From Hirudo medicinalis (Eukaryota; Annelida; Clitellata; Hirudinida; Hirudinidae): a DNA stretch of 64,000 nt. A program made the translations under genes and the position numbers. Location of the stretch: positions 53,234-117,233 of the forward strand of contig MPNW01000002.1 of NCBI GenBank assembly GCA_011800805.1, read 5' to 3'. Of this stretch, positions 30,274 to 48,402 are shown one piece after another. Each line of letters starts with the position of its first letter. Positions within the stretch are counted from its first letter, which is position 1. The notes beneath the pieces are model-generated. The model was not told the origin of the DNA and ran no database searches. It saw only the letters and a list, made by a program, of their open reading frames with translations.

Positions 30274-33200
30274 AACTGGAATTCTGGTAGAATCGGGTTT
30301 TTTTTAATAAATAGAAAATGATTTGAGGATTGAAACAAATAACATACATAGCCAAGAGGCTGCCAAACCTCGATCAGTTAAGTCTACATTCTAAAAAATC
30401 TTCCCATTTTGATAAGCACCTTTCCCCACATGTTCTTTCCCAAAAAGACCACAATAATTACAAAATGCCCCTTCTTTCTTGTTAGAATAGGAAAGCCAAG
30501 AAAATTTTTCAAACCAACGCATCTGATATTTAAGACGACGTTTAGGCTCAAAAGGAAATTGATATGATTCGAGAGGAGTCCATAAAGGTTTTAAAACAAT
30601 TTCCTTTTCTTTCTCAGCTACTGGTCTTGCTACACAACTTCAAATATCGTAGTCAGCTATAGTTTCTGTATTGCAATTTGAATGTCTTTTTTACCATGTA
30701 ATAATCATACCAACAATTATAATAATGATTAAAATGTCTATCACAATGCTAATTAAATTTTTGTACTTAATCGATCTTCATAGTTTTATTCTTGTTGAAA
30801 CACGGGTAATTTTGTATTAGTATTATTAAAAAATGCCATTAAATTAATTTGTTTAAACAATTTTTCAATAAGGTATTGAAAGATTAATTACAACTTATTT
30901 AATTTCAACTATTTCAAATAAGTTAATAGAATGTTTGGTAACACACTTAAAATTTAAAAGTGAAACAACGCAAATTTTTAAATAAAGCTTACTTTGTGGA
31001 CGAAGCCGTAGACATAGGTATATAGAAAGCAAAATACAAATGGTATTTTACAAATTATAATTATTTACTTTATAACTATATCTTATACCATTTTTTTAGA
31101 AACTGTAAATTTTTTGAGGATTTACATTTAAATTTTTATTTTTAATTATTTCGGGAGGGGGTGTTGAACCCGTAAACAATGACACAATAAAAGAATTGTT
31201 TTTCTTTTTCAATATTGTTAAGTATTCTTTTCAAGATGTTGGTTCAGTCCTGACAAATGAGTGGCCTTTTTATGCAGATACTCGACGCAGTGATAGAAAT
31301 TGAGGCTTGCAGTGCTGGTCTCATCAATCGTGCTTTTCGCCAAATAACCGACTTCACATCGGCTGCACATCGTGCAAACATGCAATGTTCTCTCCTGCCT
31401 TTTTGTCACAAGATCAAACATCTGTCGCTCACTTTTGTTTTGAGGAATTCCATAGCATTTCATAATTTAATATTCTACTTATATTGTGAAAATGGCACTT
31501 CGTAGCACCTTAACATAACACAACACAACACTAATTTATAGTGGTTTAAGTAGAATAACGTCTTTGTGATAAACCATACCTTGCAAGGAAATTCTTTTTT
31601 GTTCTGAGAAAAACGCAATAAACTTCCCAAATTCGTCTTTTCTTTGCTCACCCCACCAAATGACCTAGCTCTATGTGATAGATATCACTCACCCAACATT
31701 TCACCTATCCAATGTAGATATCCTAGAACAAATTACGAGCATGCATCTCGGATTAGTTATAAATAAAATGTTGTCTTGTTACGATGAATCAATTGAACTT
31801 CACATAGACTGAGATTAAACTAATAAAAACAAAATTAAGTGACATAAATCCAATTTTTAAGGCAGGTTTTTATCCAAGTCGGAAAGTTGTCGAAAAAAGA
31901 TATTTCGTAAGTTATCACATATCATGTCATTTAGTGCTTTTATCAGCTATAATACTAGAAAAATTATTAGGGCCTATTCATATTTTTTCGATAACTTGAT
32001 TAAATAGTATAAAAAGCTCAAGAAAAAAAGCATAATATATTTACAGAATATAAATCCTTTTTTTTTTTTTACTTTGACTAAGACCTGGGCTCAAATTCTG
32101 TAGACATTCATAATTTAGCATAGAAATGTTATTGAGACTGCCTAGACAAATTCATAAATTTCAATGTGTTATCAAAAAACGCCATTCAGAACCAAAACAA
32201 GGTATAAAGGTTTTATAGAACTGAAGATCATTGTTTCATGCTATCATTTGCTATGGGGTCTCTTGAGACATTGGCCATTCAATTTTTCTTCCTGGAAAAA
32301 ATTTCCTTTATTTTCCTTGAAGTTCGAATTGCTTATGACCCGAAAGACGCTGACGAGGCTCGTAGCATGCAGCATATGGCTGGCGCATTAAAATATATAA
32401 ATGTTCCATATCTTCTTTGCTGTTTGTTTTTCTGTTGAATATTAGTGTGGTATTCAAAAGTTTTGCAAATGAATCATACGAAGAAATTTTATGTAACCTA
32501 TTATATTATATGTAACCTACAGTGTATGTAGAACTGATCTTCCCTCAAAAAAGCCAAATTTCTCAGACAATCTTTTCCAGAATATTATGACCATTCTAAA
32601 TTGCAGCAAACCCATTGGTTCTGATTTTTCTGATTCGTACTAGTAATCAAGGAGATCATCGAAGTCAAAAATATCTTCTTCTGCCAAACCATCTGTCTTG
32701 TCTATTCTAGACGAGGAATGTCCTAAGCTCCAAGATGCTTCAAGAAATTTACACTAACAGGAATTTCAATGATCCATTAAACAACTAATCCCCGATATAA
32801 TTAATACGGGTAATTGATGTTCTTTACATTGGTTCTTTTTGACAGATGAAAACTTTGCTTTGTTAAAAGCTGGAATCAAACCTCTTTCTTGCTGAATACA
32901 TTAACTAATTACCCTTATATTTTTCCATTTCTATTGCACAACTAATTAAAACACTGCTACCAAAATGGGAATCGAGCAAACTTGCAAACCCCGGCTAACT
33001 TGGCAGGTCGGGGTTAGACAAAGCCAGGAATTCCTTATGTATTCTGACTAGTTTGATATTTTAAAGTTTTTCGCTTTTTAACGACATCTTAGCGCTACTG
33101 ACTCTCTGATATGTGACTTCAATGATAAATGAATTTGCTCAGCTGAGGTATAATTTTTTAATTTGCTGTTACAATCAAAGTCTGCTTTCCTTTATGCTAA

Positions 33201-36200
33201 CTAAACCTTGGCTTTTCTCTCCGTGTTCTTCACCTTCAAACAAAATGTGTGAATTGAAAATTTATAAATCTCAGAAAAATATTTATGAAAATATTATAAG
33301 AATTACTTAAGATTTTGAAAAATCAAATTTGCACATTGCTTTTTAAATGACGGTGTGTGTGTGGTTAATTAACGTCCATTTCATCTCTTAGATGATTAGG
33401 ACGGCTTAAATGACGGTGAATTCGGTTTCATTTAAAGGAGTAAGATCAGAATGTGATTGAGGTGTCACAGAAACAGCTTGAAATGTGTAATAAAATTGAG
33501 TAGTATTATAATTATTAATAATAATAATATTAATTTAACAACAACTACAACAACATTAATAATAGTAATAATAATTTTTATTAAAAACTTATTAATTATA
33601 ATAGTTAGTATTATACGGATTATATTATTATTATTATTATTATTATTATAATTTTTACCTCCTCCGAAGGTTTAAGTGACTGCATTCGTTTGCAACTGGA
33701 GAGGAGTGATCTCATCTAAATCGTACTCCTCCTGGCGCGGCATCGGCTTCTTCAGAAGAATGTTAATGAATTTGTCAACTACAGCTCTTTCTGGCACTAA
33801 TTTCATGTGGAAATATCATAAGCCAAGAAGACAGCTTTTGTCTTTTGATGGCGGTAGCGATGACATTTAACTTTTGTTGCACGGAAATAATTTTTTGTTG
33901 TTAACTAGGCTGTGTTTTGTAATTGTCTTAAGGGGAATTTAAATATTAGTTGAGGCTCTTGGACCATCCGTTTGCTCGTGCACCGTTTGCCAAAGGGCTG
34001 AGATAATAAAGGGAAAAATAACTTCGCTAATTGCATCTCAACTCAGTTAGCAAGATTTTATGTTTATAAACTCTATTCGAAAGCAGCATTAAGTTTCTAG
34101 ATGTAGAATTAATCACCCAAGCAGACATCAAACCTACCTCTTCCTCAAAGAAATTCAGGAGAGATGCACGACACGCTATCCTCCTTTGCAATGCCTGTCG
34201 TGCTTATTTAAGCCAATTCCGTGACATGCACCTGCCATCTACGGTCTCATTACATGAGATGCTTTCCCCGACCTTTTACAGAAGCAGAGCAGGATTTAGA
34301 TATTGCACATAATGAAGCAAGGTGAGAGAACACTATTTTGCAATAATCAGTCATTGTTCGAAGTATTTTCATCGATAATCACTCTTCACGATTTCAATGG
34401 CATCATACATATCCACAATCGAAGGAATGATAATTAGTAACGCTCGCAGCTTGATGGTAACAACGGATAAAAATACTTGAAAAGGGCAAATTTTATGTGG
34501 TGGTTCTTAAATAATTTATTTCGGGATTTATTCCTTCAACATCTGAGCCAAAAGTGTAGAGTTTTGTCGAATGGCTTTATTTCTACCTGCATACTAACAG
34601 ATTTATTCGTTTCATATTCAAATCGCAGATGTGAGAAAAAGCTCGTCAAAATGAAACTTCAAAACAGATTTCTTACTAATCAGTCAGTTCCAAATTATGA
34701 ACATACAAATGGTAAAATGATTTACACAAATGTTTCCTAGAAAGTCATATCAGGGGACCACTTTATCTTTAACTTCTCCTAGTTACCAACATCAATGACT
34801 TCTAACTTTTTCTACGGCATCTTTGCTTGGATAATTGCTTTTAAACATGACAATCTGCAAGCATAAAGTTCATTTTATTTTTATTTTTTTATAAAAACCA
34901 GGTTGTTTACGTTATGTTAAAAACTTGTGATGGCAAGTTACGGAAATCCATCGGATGCACGCATTGTGTGTTGTATTCAACATAATCATTCATAATAATT
35001 TAATCAAACACTATGATTTTTTTAAACATTAGGTCAAGAAGCCAAGCAATTTAAACATGAATTCACGAACGATTATCAAGAATAATTTTATTTTAATATT
35101 TAATCAAATTTTATCCAAAATAAACTTTATTTCTAATCATTATCACGAAAAATGTGCATTGCGTATGAATGGAACTCCAATTTTATCAACATTTTCTAAA
35201 ATATATGTGTCATTACACGTGTTCAAACATTCTGTCATTTCAAGGTCTTAGGTTGAAACTGTACTCGCGTGGACTTCCATCCTACATGGGGTGACATGCG
35301 CAATCACTTATTTCCAAGCGCATCCAACAAATCCCACTTAATTCCCAGCTTGGAAATTCCATTCTCTTCACCTCTTCCTGGTTTATCCATAAAGAGCTAC
35401 AGTAATTCAAGAAAGACCATTCCATCCAATAAGCTCATCATTTTCCCATTTTGCCAGAAATAATTATTTTGAATTAGAATTATTATGCAAACAATATAAT
35501 TCATAAAATTATTGTAAATTAAGAAAATCATTAGGCATCACCAGGAAGCCACATGTTGCCATCCAAGCATTTCAACATTTTTTTATTATTTTCTGATACA
35601 AGTCAATGTCGGTGATAATGATTTATACAATTATATGTATAGCAATGAAGCTTCATTTTTGTGAGGAATATTTTGAATATAAGTGAAGCCTAACTTCTCG
35701 TTCATATTTTGAATAAACGTTACTTGTAAGCAACTTTAAACCGGGCAGATTTGTGAGGAGTGTTGAGCAAGGTCATGTTGTCTACCCATCTACATATGAT
35801 CGAATTAACCAACTAATCTCTCACCGAATGCATGCTCGAACATGTCTTATGTCCCAAACTAGCCAAAATATCACCTGCCAAACTATGAAGAAGTTGCAAA
35901 AGCTTCATCCACCTTTTTCAAAGGAGTCATCAAATTGGGGCTAATCTCAGAATGATTGTTCTCCTAAAAAGACCTTAAGACGCTTAAGACCTAGTCAGGT
36001 GCGCGAAACAAATTGACGAAGCACTTCAAGACAACTTTCAAAAGTTGGTTAATGAATAGTTTCATAAGATTCTCAATTGATCACAATGAATATGAGGGCA
36101 CAAAAATATCGAGGCTATCTCTGCTGCCTTGGACATGTTTGCCAACGAATTTCGATCTGGCTTTGCTAGTCAGACCGATTTCTCTCAGAAATGTGTAGGA

Positions 36201-39200
36201 AGACCGGCTGACCAGGCTTCTTGCGTCCACTTCGATGGCAAAGAACTACACTTTGTAACCTCCCTGCTTCAGATCCAGGCATTTGTCCTCTTTAAGGCTC
36301 TTACATAGCCCCATTCTGTCTTCCGAGGGAGCCGTAGCTCCGCCAAAATGAAGGTGTCTGCTTCTGTTGATGACAATACTGCGTCTGGTCCCATGTTGCT
36401 TTCCGCCAGCACCTGGTGATAGTGCCTATTTCCCTCAATTTCGGCCGCTACTTCACAATCGTTGGCGTTCTCGAGGAGATGTTTCCTCTTGGCTCTGCAT
36501 CTATTCCTTGCAGACTGAGAAGCTCCTTCAACTAAGAAATGAATTCCTCTCTGAGGAACCGATTCCTGGACGTTGGCACTAGAACAGGCGGCCTTTATTC
36601 GATTATAACCAGCAGGACCCGATTGTGACGCCATGCGAAGCGGCCATAAGTCAAGGCCTAGTGTCTAAGTTTGCCCCCTCCTTTTTTTTCTTCTTTGTTG
36701 TAAATATACATGAAATTAGAGATGAGACCAAGTACATTGGAGATTAATGTGCAAATATACTACATGTACCTAATGTGCCCATGTACCATACAAATATGCA
36801 TAGCGTATGTTGTTTGCAGTGGGTCCAAAAAATTGTGAAATGTTTGATTTCATTAAAATTTTTCCCTAGTATCGCTTTGTCAATGTTCACTTAAAAACCG
36901 AGCAAACTAGATACAACAAATTAGAAAATAAATTATTAATAATTTATAATCGTTGGATGAATATATTTGTGTTTTCAAGTGCAAGTTCAAGTACCCGGAG
37001 GTCAAAATTATTATTATTGCCTTTCATTACATTCTCAAAAACGAATTTTAAATTACTTCGAATTAATTTGTCTAATCAAGATTCAAAAAATTGATGAAAA
37101 TGCTAAATTATTAACTTCGATGTTAACGATGATGCACATTATTCTCCATAAGAGCAAAGTATTAAAATGTAATAAGAGATAACTCCAGTTTCACCCGACA
37201 CATGATTTCTTATAAGACTGTGGAGACCAACTTCTTTAATTACTTTTTGCTTATTTTCTGCGGCGGTGTTCTTGTCTTCTTGACCTGGGTAGTAGGTACT
37301 TCTCTCTGTCTGGACAGATCCGTATACCTTTTTCAAATGATTTGACCGTTCTGCATCTGAGGTCAAAAGAGGTATTGAGTACTTTTAATAAGGTTGATGG
37401 CGCTTGAGATTCTGAGATTGTTAGAGAAGAATACTTTTCAGACTCTCGTCCGGAGACATTTTGCAATGACCTCGATCCATTCTTAATGATTCCTTACACC
37501 ATGGCAAAAGGACTGAAGATAAAATTTGTCTGCGATGTTGCACAAACTATCTGAGGTGTAACATGTCGCATTTTAGTAGCTCTTTTTTTTTATTTCTTTT
37601 TTTTTTGGTAATTTTATTCAACCAAGCACCTCAATAATAAACACCAAAGCAACATTATTGTTATTATTATTATTATTACAACTGACAAGGAATGCCCTCC
37701 CCGTTCACATTCGAACTGCTTTCTAATATTGTATTAATTTCTACTGTTCTATTAATATTTCTATCATTACATTGTCTGGCTTTCTAGCCACTAATTATGT
37801 TATATTTTCTTGTTTTTATTTTATTTTAATCTCTTTTCTTTGGTTTTATTCAATTGCCTTTTGAGTGCTGTTCTGGCCTTGGCATCCGAAATGGATATAT
37901 AAGGCACTTTGAAAATGGGCTAAATGTAATTGTGAAAGCGAAATGCCATTATTATTAAGAATGTTATAAATTTTAAACAATTCCCTCTAACCCGGTTTAT
38001 TGTGTCGCTAGTTAATGTCTACCTGATGCCATATGTTCCGATGTCTTTATAATCCAAATGATAATTGATTCTCTTCCCGCGCAAACGTTGCAGAAATTCT
38101 CCATTTGAGAAACCTTGCTCGAAATCGAACTCTGCAGGAAAATGCAGCTTATTGAGAGTTAGTAATGAATTCACTTAATCTCTTGGCATCGATTATTCGC
38201 AGCAAAAAAACTTTTGATGCACTTCGATGGATTAAATTATGTCAATAAATTAGACAAATAAATTATGTGAAGTATACTTCATTGTTAATTCAAAAACATA
38301 ATATAAGCGTATAAACTCAATGATTAATAAACGGAAGTAAACTCAAGTTTATGCTTAATGGTTCAGAAAATGTCATTCAAGGACGATTATGAAAACCAAA
38401 CCAAAATATAAAAAACAAACATGGCTTGAAAATCTATTATCGCATGCTTCAAGATAAAAACCTAATAAGCATAAGTAGGAAGAAATTGGTCCGAAAATGT
38501 GGAACCTTTTGTAGCTTAGGAATTATGAAAAGAGAGTTTTAGACATGGAATGTTACAATCAAAATAAGCAAGATAATTGAGGTATTAAATGATGGTGGTG
38601 ATGACGACGACGATGATGACAATAAATCATTCAATATTTGTGAAGTTCTAATGAATGTCGATATGGGTATCATTCACATTTTATATAAGCTTATGTCGGG
38701 TCAATAGTCTGATAATTTAGTTCACATTAATTAAATCAATTTAATATTTGATGACGACGACGACGATGATGATGATGTTATTAAGATAACTTTATAAACA
38801 TCATAATTATGCCGAGATGTTTAGGACGGAATTAATTAATTAAGATTCACATATTTATAAGGGAAGCTGAAATGATAAAAATGAATTCAGTGCGTTAGGA
38901 TGAGTAGAAGATTTGTAGGAATCGAAGAAATGCTAACATGGAGCTCTTGCAAGGCAATCAAGTGGGATGGGATGCATTGAATAAAATATGAGGCACTCAT
39001 TCTCTCCACCATCAATCATTTCGAGGTGGGTCTCCACCTCACACTTCACGAACTGAAATATGGACCTCGTGCATCATTCTCCTGGGAAGTTTTTGATGAT
39101 TTTAAAATGAATTCTCTTCAAATTTACATTTCTTACGTTTGTAATGTCATCACTTCAGTGTTAATCATTTTAATATGTTATTTGCTAAAGGAATATCTAG

Positions 39201-39976
39201 CTTCTTTTTTATTTCAACTCCGGCAAGGACTCACGTTTAATTGTTAAACATTGCCACACACAACTTGATATCAATCACGTAAGCATTGATTGACAGCGAC
39301 GTGTTGTGTTGAATTTCATAGTAACCATTAAATCAAAATGAAAGTATGGAACTCAAAAAAGCAGTATAATTGAAAATACAAAATCAAACTTGTGTATTCT
39401 ACATAATGAAATGGAAATGCTTGGTTTTTGCGTAAAATTCTGCGTTTCTTGCGCGTCTCTTGAAGCCAAATTCAATAATTCAAATCACTTGTCTCCCGAA
39501 GTAGAACAAATTTTGAGCTCTGAGATTGTCAGTTTCACATAAGAACTTTCTGCTGCATGGATTTAATCTCTGCAGAATCCATCTCCATGGCAGATAATCC
39601 TTGTAATTCCTCATCTGGATAAAATTCCTTCCAAATCTACTGGTTCTGCGGAAACTTTAAAGAGAGGAAGAAAATAAATTTTTGAAGTCTCATGTTTCCG
39701 CGCAGCTGGTCTGAAAATCCCTCGAGACTCCACAGAAACTGCAGCATCAACTGAATGCCTTCTCGGATGCTAAGAGTGAATTTTCTCTATAAGTTAGAAA
39801 TATTTAAGGAAATAATTTTCCTCACTGACTTGCGACCATAAAATTATTTTAAAAGCGATTTGCAAAATTTAAACATGCTTGGAGCTTCGAACTTTTTTAG
39901 AAACAAAAAAAAAGAAAATTGTTCTGAAATGTTGATGATGGCGATGTGAGGTCCCACTGATGAAGCAGTGAACGGC
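30274..39976. other. Long intergenic region, no supported gene apart from one ORF
   Basis: AT-rich DNA with ATT/TAA tracts (about 33505-33652 and 37660-37678) and GAC/GAT runs near 38597-38622 and 38752-38777. Minus-strand frame 31218-31463 has a CxxCxRC cluster but no family I recognise. Frame 36269-36634 is listed separately. Being placed between two developmental regulators, the region could hold enhancers, but nothing is visible by eye that proves it. Confidence 0.5.
36269..36634 (-). other. Unrecognised 121-codon open frame, GC-richer than its surroundings
   Basis: The frame starts at an ATG (36634) with MASQSGPAGYNRIKAACSS and runs 121 codons without a stop in DNA that is distinctly less AT-rich than its neighbours. 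The composition (many Ala, Glu, Arg) is unlike the surrounding non-coding DNA and more like the retrotransposon text at the left end of the window. I recognise no domain, signal peptide or membrane segment. No splice partners are obvious. It may be a fragment of a mobile element or a single-exon gene. Confidence 0.3.
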
Positions 39977-44670
<4,694 letters not shown>

Positions 44671-45430
44671 TCTTTGTTGTCTAAGTATTCTGCATGCTAC
44701 TTATATTTGAATAGATATTTTTCTCTAAAATTGTTTTCTTGAATAGGCTGGTCAGACAATCACTTAAAGCCTGTTTTTTTTTAAATTGGTTAAGTGGTAA
44801 CACCGAATTTATTAAGAGTTCAATTATTATGGTTACCAAGGCAACACAATCCATGCAGTTTGACTAAACATGGATGTACTTTCGATGGTTGAATTATTTT
44901 TACAAACCTTTCTTCTGTCTTTTTAATCTTTAAAAAAAAGAAGTCCATGAAAATGTTTTCAATGTTTCTGAAGGTTTAAAATATCCCATGAAAATAGATT
45001 CATAAAATATCAATAATATTCATTATTTCCTGCTCAATCATCACTGAGAAAAAATGCGTAGGGTAAGCAAAGAAGCACATTTGTTGATGAGCACAAGGAG
45101 CAAGAAATAACGGGTTTGAGAGTAAAGCCCTGGCCAAAATCCTTTTCACGGATGGTTGCACTAAAATAAGTAATTAGCAAGTAATACTCAATAATTAGCC
45201 AGTAATACTGAATTTTACATGTCATTGAGCAGGTTTTACGCTAATCAGCTTTAGGTTAATTAATAAAGCTACTTTCAGTAAAAAAATATGTTTAGTAGGC
45301 GACATTTCTCAAGGTGGAAATGTTACTCAGCATAACAAAGGTATTTTAGTCGCTTCCATGTTTGTGTTGCTAACAAAGAATATGATTTTTCATTTTTAAA
45401 TTGTCATTTAAATTCAATGGCAATTTTTTC

Positions 45431-45559
45431 CTGAATGTTTGTTAAAATGTTTAATATTATTCTTAAAATTTAAATATTAAATGTTCTGAATGTTTGTTAA
45501 AATGTTTAATATTATTTTTAAAATTTAAATATTAAATGTTCTGAATGTTTGTTAAAATG
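45431..45559. repeat. 55-bp tandem repeat, about 2.3 copies
   Basis: Units starting CTGAATGTTTGTTAAAATG begin at 45431, 45486 and 45541; the first two are nearly identical over 55 bases and the third is partial. Confidence 0.9.
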
Positions 45560-46418
45560 ATATTACGGCAGCTTCATGTGTGATGGCAACATTGTTGTCA
45601 TCGGTATTTATGCTGTAGTTAAGTAGAAGTATGCAGTATCTAGATCCCGAAACTTGTTAGTTGTACTGTACAGTTGAATCTTATACAGTTCTACTGATCT
45701 CTCTTGCGATCGACCACTGAACAAAATATATGGAATTTATCAGATGAGAGTTGTTGCCAATCCATTGATATAAGTTGAACTGCAACTAGGTTTGATGATG
45801 CTGGCATGGGTGAAACCATTTCTGTTATATCTACAAATAGGCTGGAAATGTCGTTTATGTACAGGAAAAACGCAGTTGGGTCAAGCGCACTGTTGAGTTC
45901 AGTTGGATAAAGGTTAGGAAGCCTCCAATAATATAACAAGTTATAAGAAGTGCTTCAAACCATCAGTCGGCTTGAGCAGGGAGAAAAAAATCCAAATAGG
46001 AAGCCCCGTAAAAGTTGTGAGAGAAATCAGAAGTCTTAATTAAGCGCACCAACAACTGGCACCGTCACTCAGTGCAACTGCAGTAGCAAGTTTCAAAAAC
46101 CAATTTACCTCAATAAAATTTGATAATCTAATAATTTCTAATATTAATATATTGCTTTTACTTAACGTAAACACAAAACTTGAAGAAATAATTTGAACAA
46201 ATATTGAACGTTTGTTAATTCACAGCAATCATGTCTCATGTTTGTGAAGGATCAACTGATTGATCTTCTCGTAATTTTTCGAAATTGTTAACTTCAATTA
46301 CAAACAGCCTCATAAATTGTTGGTGTTCAAGTTGTTGAAGCTGAACAAACAATTTGTTTTCAATTCCTAACATGAAATTCTATCGATTAATGAAGAGCAT
46401 CTCTCACCCAAAACATAT

Positions 46419-46483
46419 CTACCTTAGCTGCATTGGATTTTGAGTAGCATTTGCTAATAACGATATTAATAATAACAATGATG

Positions 46484-46555
<72 letters not shown>

Positions 46556-46657
46556 TTAATAATAATAATAATAATAATTCAATTAAGGTCNCTACCTTAG
46601 CTGCATTGGATTTTGAGTAGCATTTGCTAATAACGATATTAATAATAACAATGAATG

Positions 46658-46720
<63 letters not shown>

Positions 46721-46756
46721 TTAATAATAATAATAATAATAATTCAATTAAGGTCT
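46419..46756. repeat. Direct duplication of a microsatellite block around a single N
   Basis: The block starting CTACCTTAGCTGCATTGG and ending CAATTAAGGTC occurs at 46419-46590 and again at 46592-46755, separated by one N at 46591. The copies differ mainly in TAA repeat number. This is most simply two alleles or reads placed side by side by the assembler. Confidence 0.9.
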
Positions 46757-46924
46757 GTAAAGTAATAATTTAAAACCCATTTAGAATTTAAATCTTGATT
46801 TTTTCGAAATACTTTTAAATCGAGTTTGATGAGGGTTCTTGATCGAATTCTTATTTTAAGATTTGAAAAGTTTTGATCATCATCAATATAAACATCAAAG
46901 AAGTGGCGATGTGTCCAATGAATA

Positions 46925-46933
46925 TGATGATGG

Positions 46934-46966
<33 letters not shown>

Positions 46967-47006
46967 CGACGACGACGATGGTGACGGTGGTGAAGACGAC
47001 GACGAT
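46925..47006. repeat. (GAT)n/(GAC)n microsatellite
   Basis: A run of GAT units passes into GAC/GAC-like units. It produces spurious poly-Asp and poly-Met frames. Related GAC/GAT runs occur at 38597-38622, 38752-38777 and 54056-54193. Confidence 0.85.
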
Positions 47007-48402
47007 AATAACAATAATAATATTAACCACAGCTACAATAATAATATTAATAATATTCATAATAATAAGCTTCACTGTTATTACGACAGATTAAACGTTT
47101 ACATAAACGTCTTATCACTCCAGTTGATTATGATGATGATGATTAATATTGCAACCTCGAATTCTTAAATACATCCTGACAAAGAAGTTTCAGTACGTTT
47201 TTTTGGTTCTCAAAGAAATTAAGGGGGACAAGACATGAATATGCAGAATATTTGAACAAAGAAAACTTAATGCAGAATAAAGTGGAAACAAAGACCTCAA
47301 AACAAAGAAACAACAAGCGACACTCCACGGCACAGGTTCTGTTGTCTGTCCATCAAAGCGGTTTTAATTCATAAATATAATTTTTCATGCACTTTCTTCG
47401 GTTGTAAACGTTCCTCAAACTTGAATTAAATTAAATCGGATTAGCTGTCATTTAAAAACATCGTATCGGCTGCGAAAAAAGGAGACCCCGAATGATTTGA
47501 AATTAATTAATTTTCGCTAATTCATTACGAGTCTCGGTTTAGTTTTCATTGGTCGTTCGAGAGAAAGATGTGGGTCGGGTTGATGATAAGAAGAAAGTCT
47601 TATCTTAATTGAGGGAATCATGAGAGGTGTGATATTCTTCCAACCTACCATCCACTTTTATAGCAGTGGACACATGGATTGATGACTTCATCCTTTTTGC
47701 TGCAACTTCTTTCCAAGACGATGGGAAAGTGCAAAATCCTCGATGCGTTTATTAATTTGAAGTCGTCAGAATTTATGAACCAAGCGAACAAAGCAAATAA
47801 AAATGCTCCTAGAAATGATTCAGAATCTTCGCATCACAGAAGGGGAGGAGATATTTATAGAATTTTATTGAAACCCTCCTGGATGAAAATTAGAATTTGT
47901 TCGAATATTCGTTAAAATCACAAGAGAAAAAGAAGTTGATTTGTTCGATTCGTAGGGTGCAATCTCTCACATTATCAGGTGTAGTTCGTCTTGGAGTCGC
48001 TTAAAGTCCATGGCGCCAACGTGTCTGGATGCCTGGCAGAACCTCCCCCGCTCACTCCATCCTTTGATCTCTTTGAGGCTCGGAAGGTTCCTTCGCTTTT
48101 TGAAGCTACAAAATGCTACAATTGCCATTTGGAGATTTAAAATGTTGATGTACGACATTAACTCTTATCATGACCACCATTTCTTTTCACCTAGCTTCCA
48201 AATCTCTGAGAAGACTTCTTGTAGGAGGAGAAAGGGGCGGAGCTGTCGAGAAATGAAAGGAAGGATTTCATTGGCTGAGGATGCCAGGAACTTTCTTGAT
48301 TTGTGAAACGACTCGCGTGTTCACAATAAAAGCTGCTGAAGAAGAAAATGCTAAGAAAATCGAGATTCCGTGTTGATGGATAACTAAACATCACTCGCTA
48401 AC

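Larger units (their letters stand above)
44671..48402. other. Intergenic upstream of the second GATA gene
   Basis: No supported gene. It contains the 55-bp tandem repeat, a duplicated microsatellite block and GAT/GAC runs listed separately. Several 60-100-codon frames (for example 46863-47168 and 47679-47915) have repeat-driven or unremarkable composition. Confidence 0.5.

Noticed and set aside
46863..47168. Poly-Asp/Asn frame and its Met/Thr-rich shadows
   Set aside because: Generated by GAT/GAC and AAT microsatellites.
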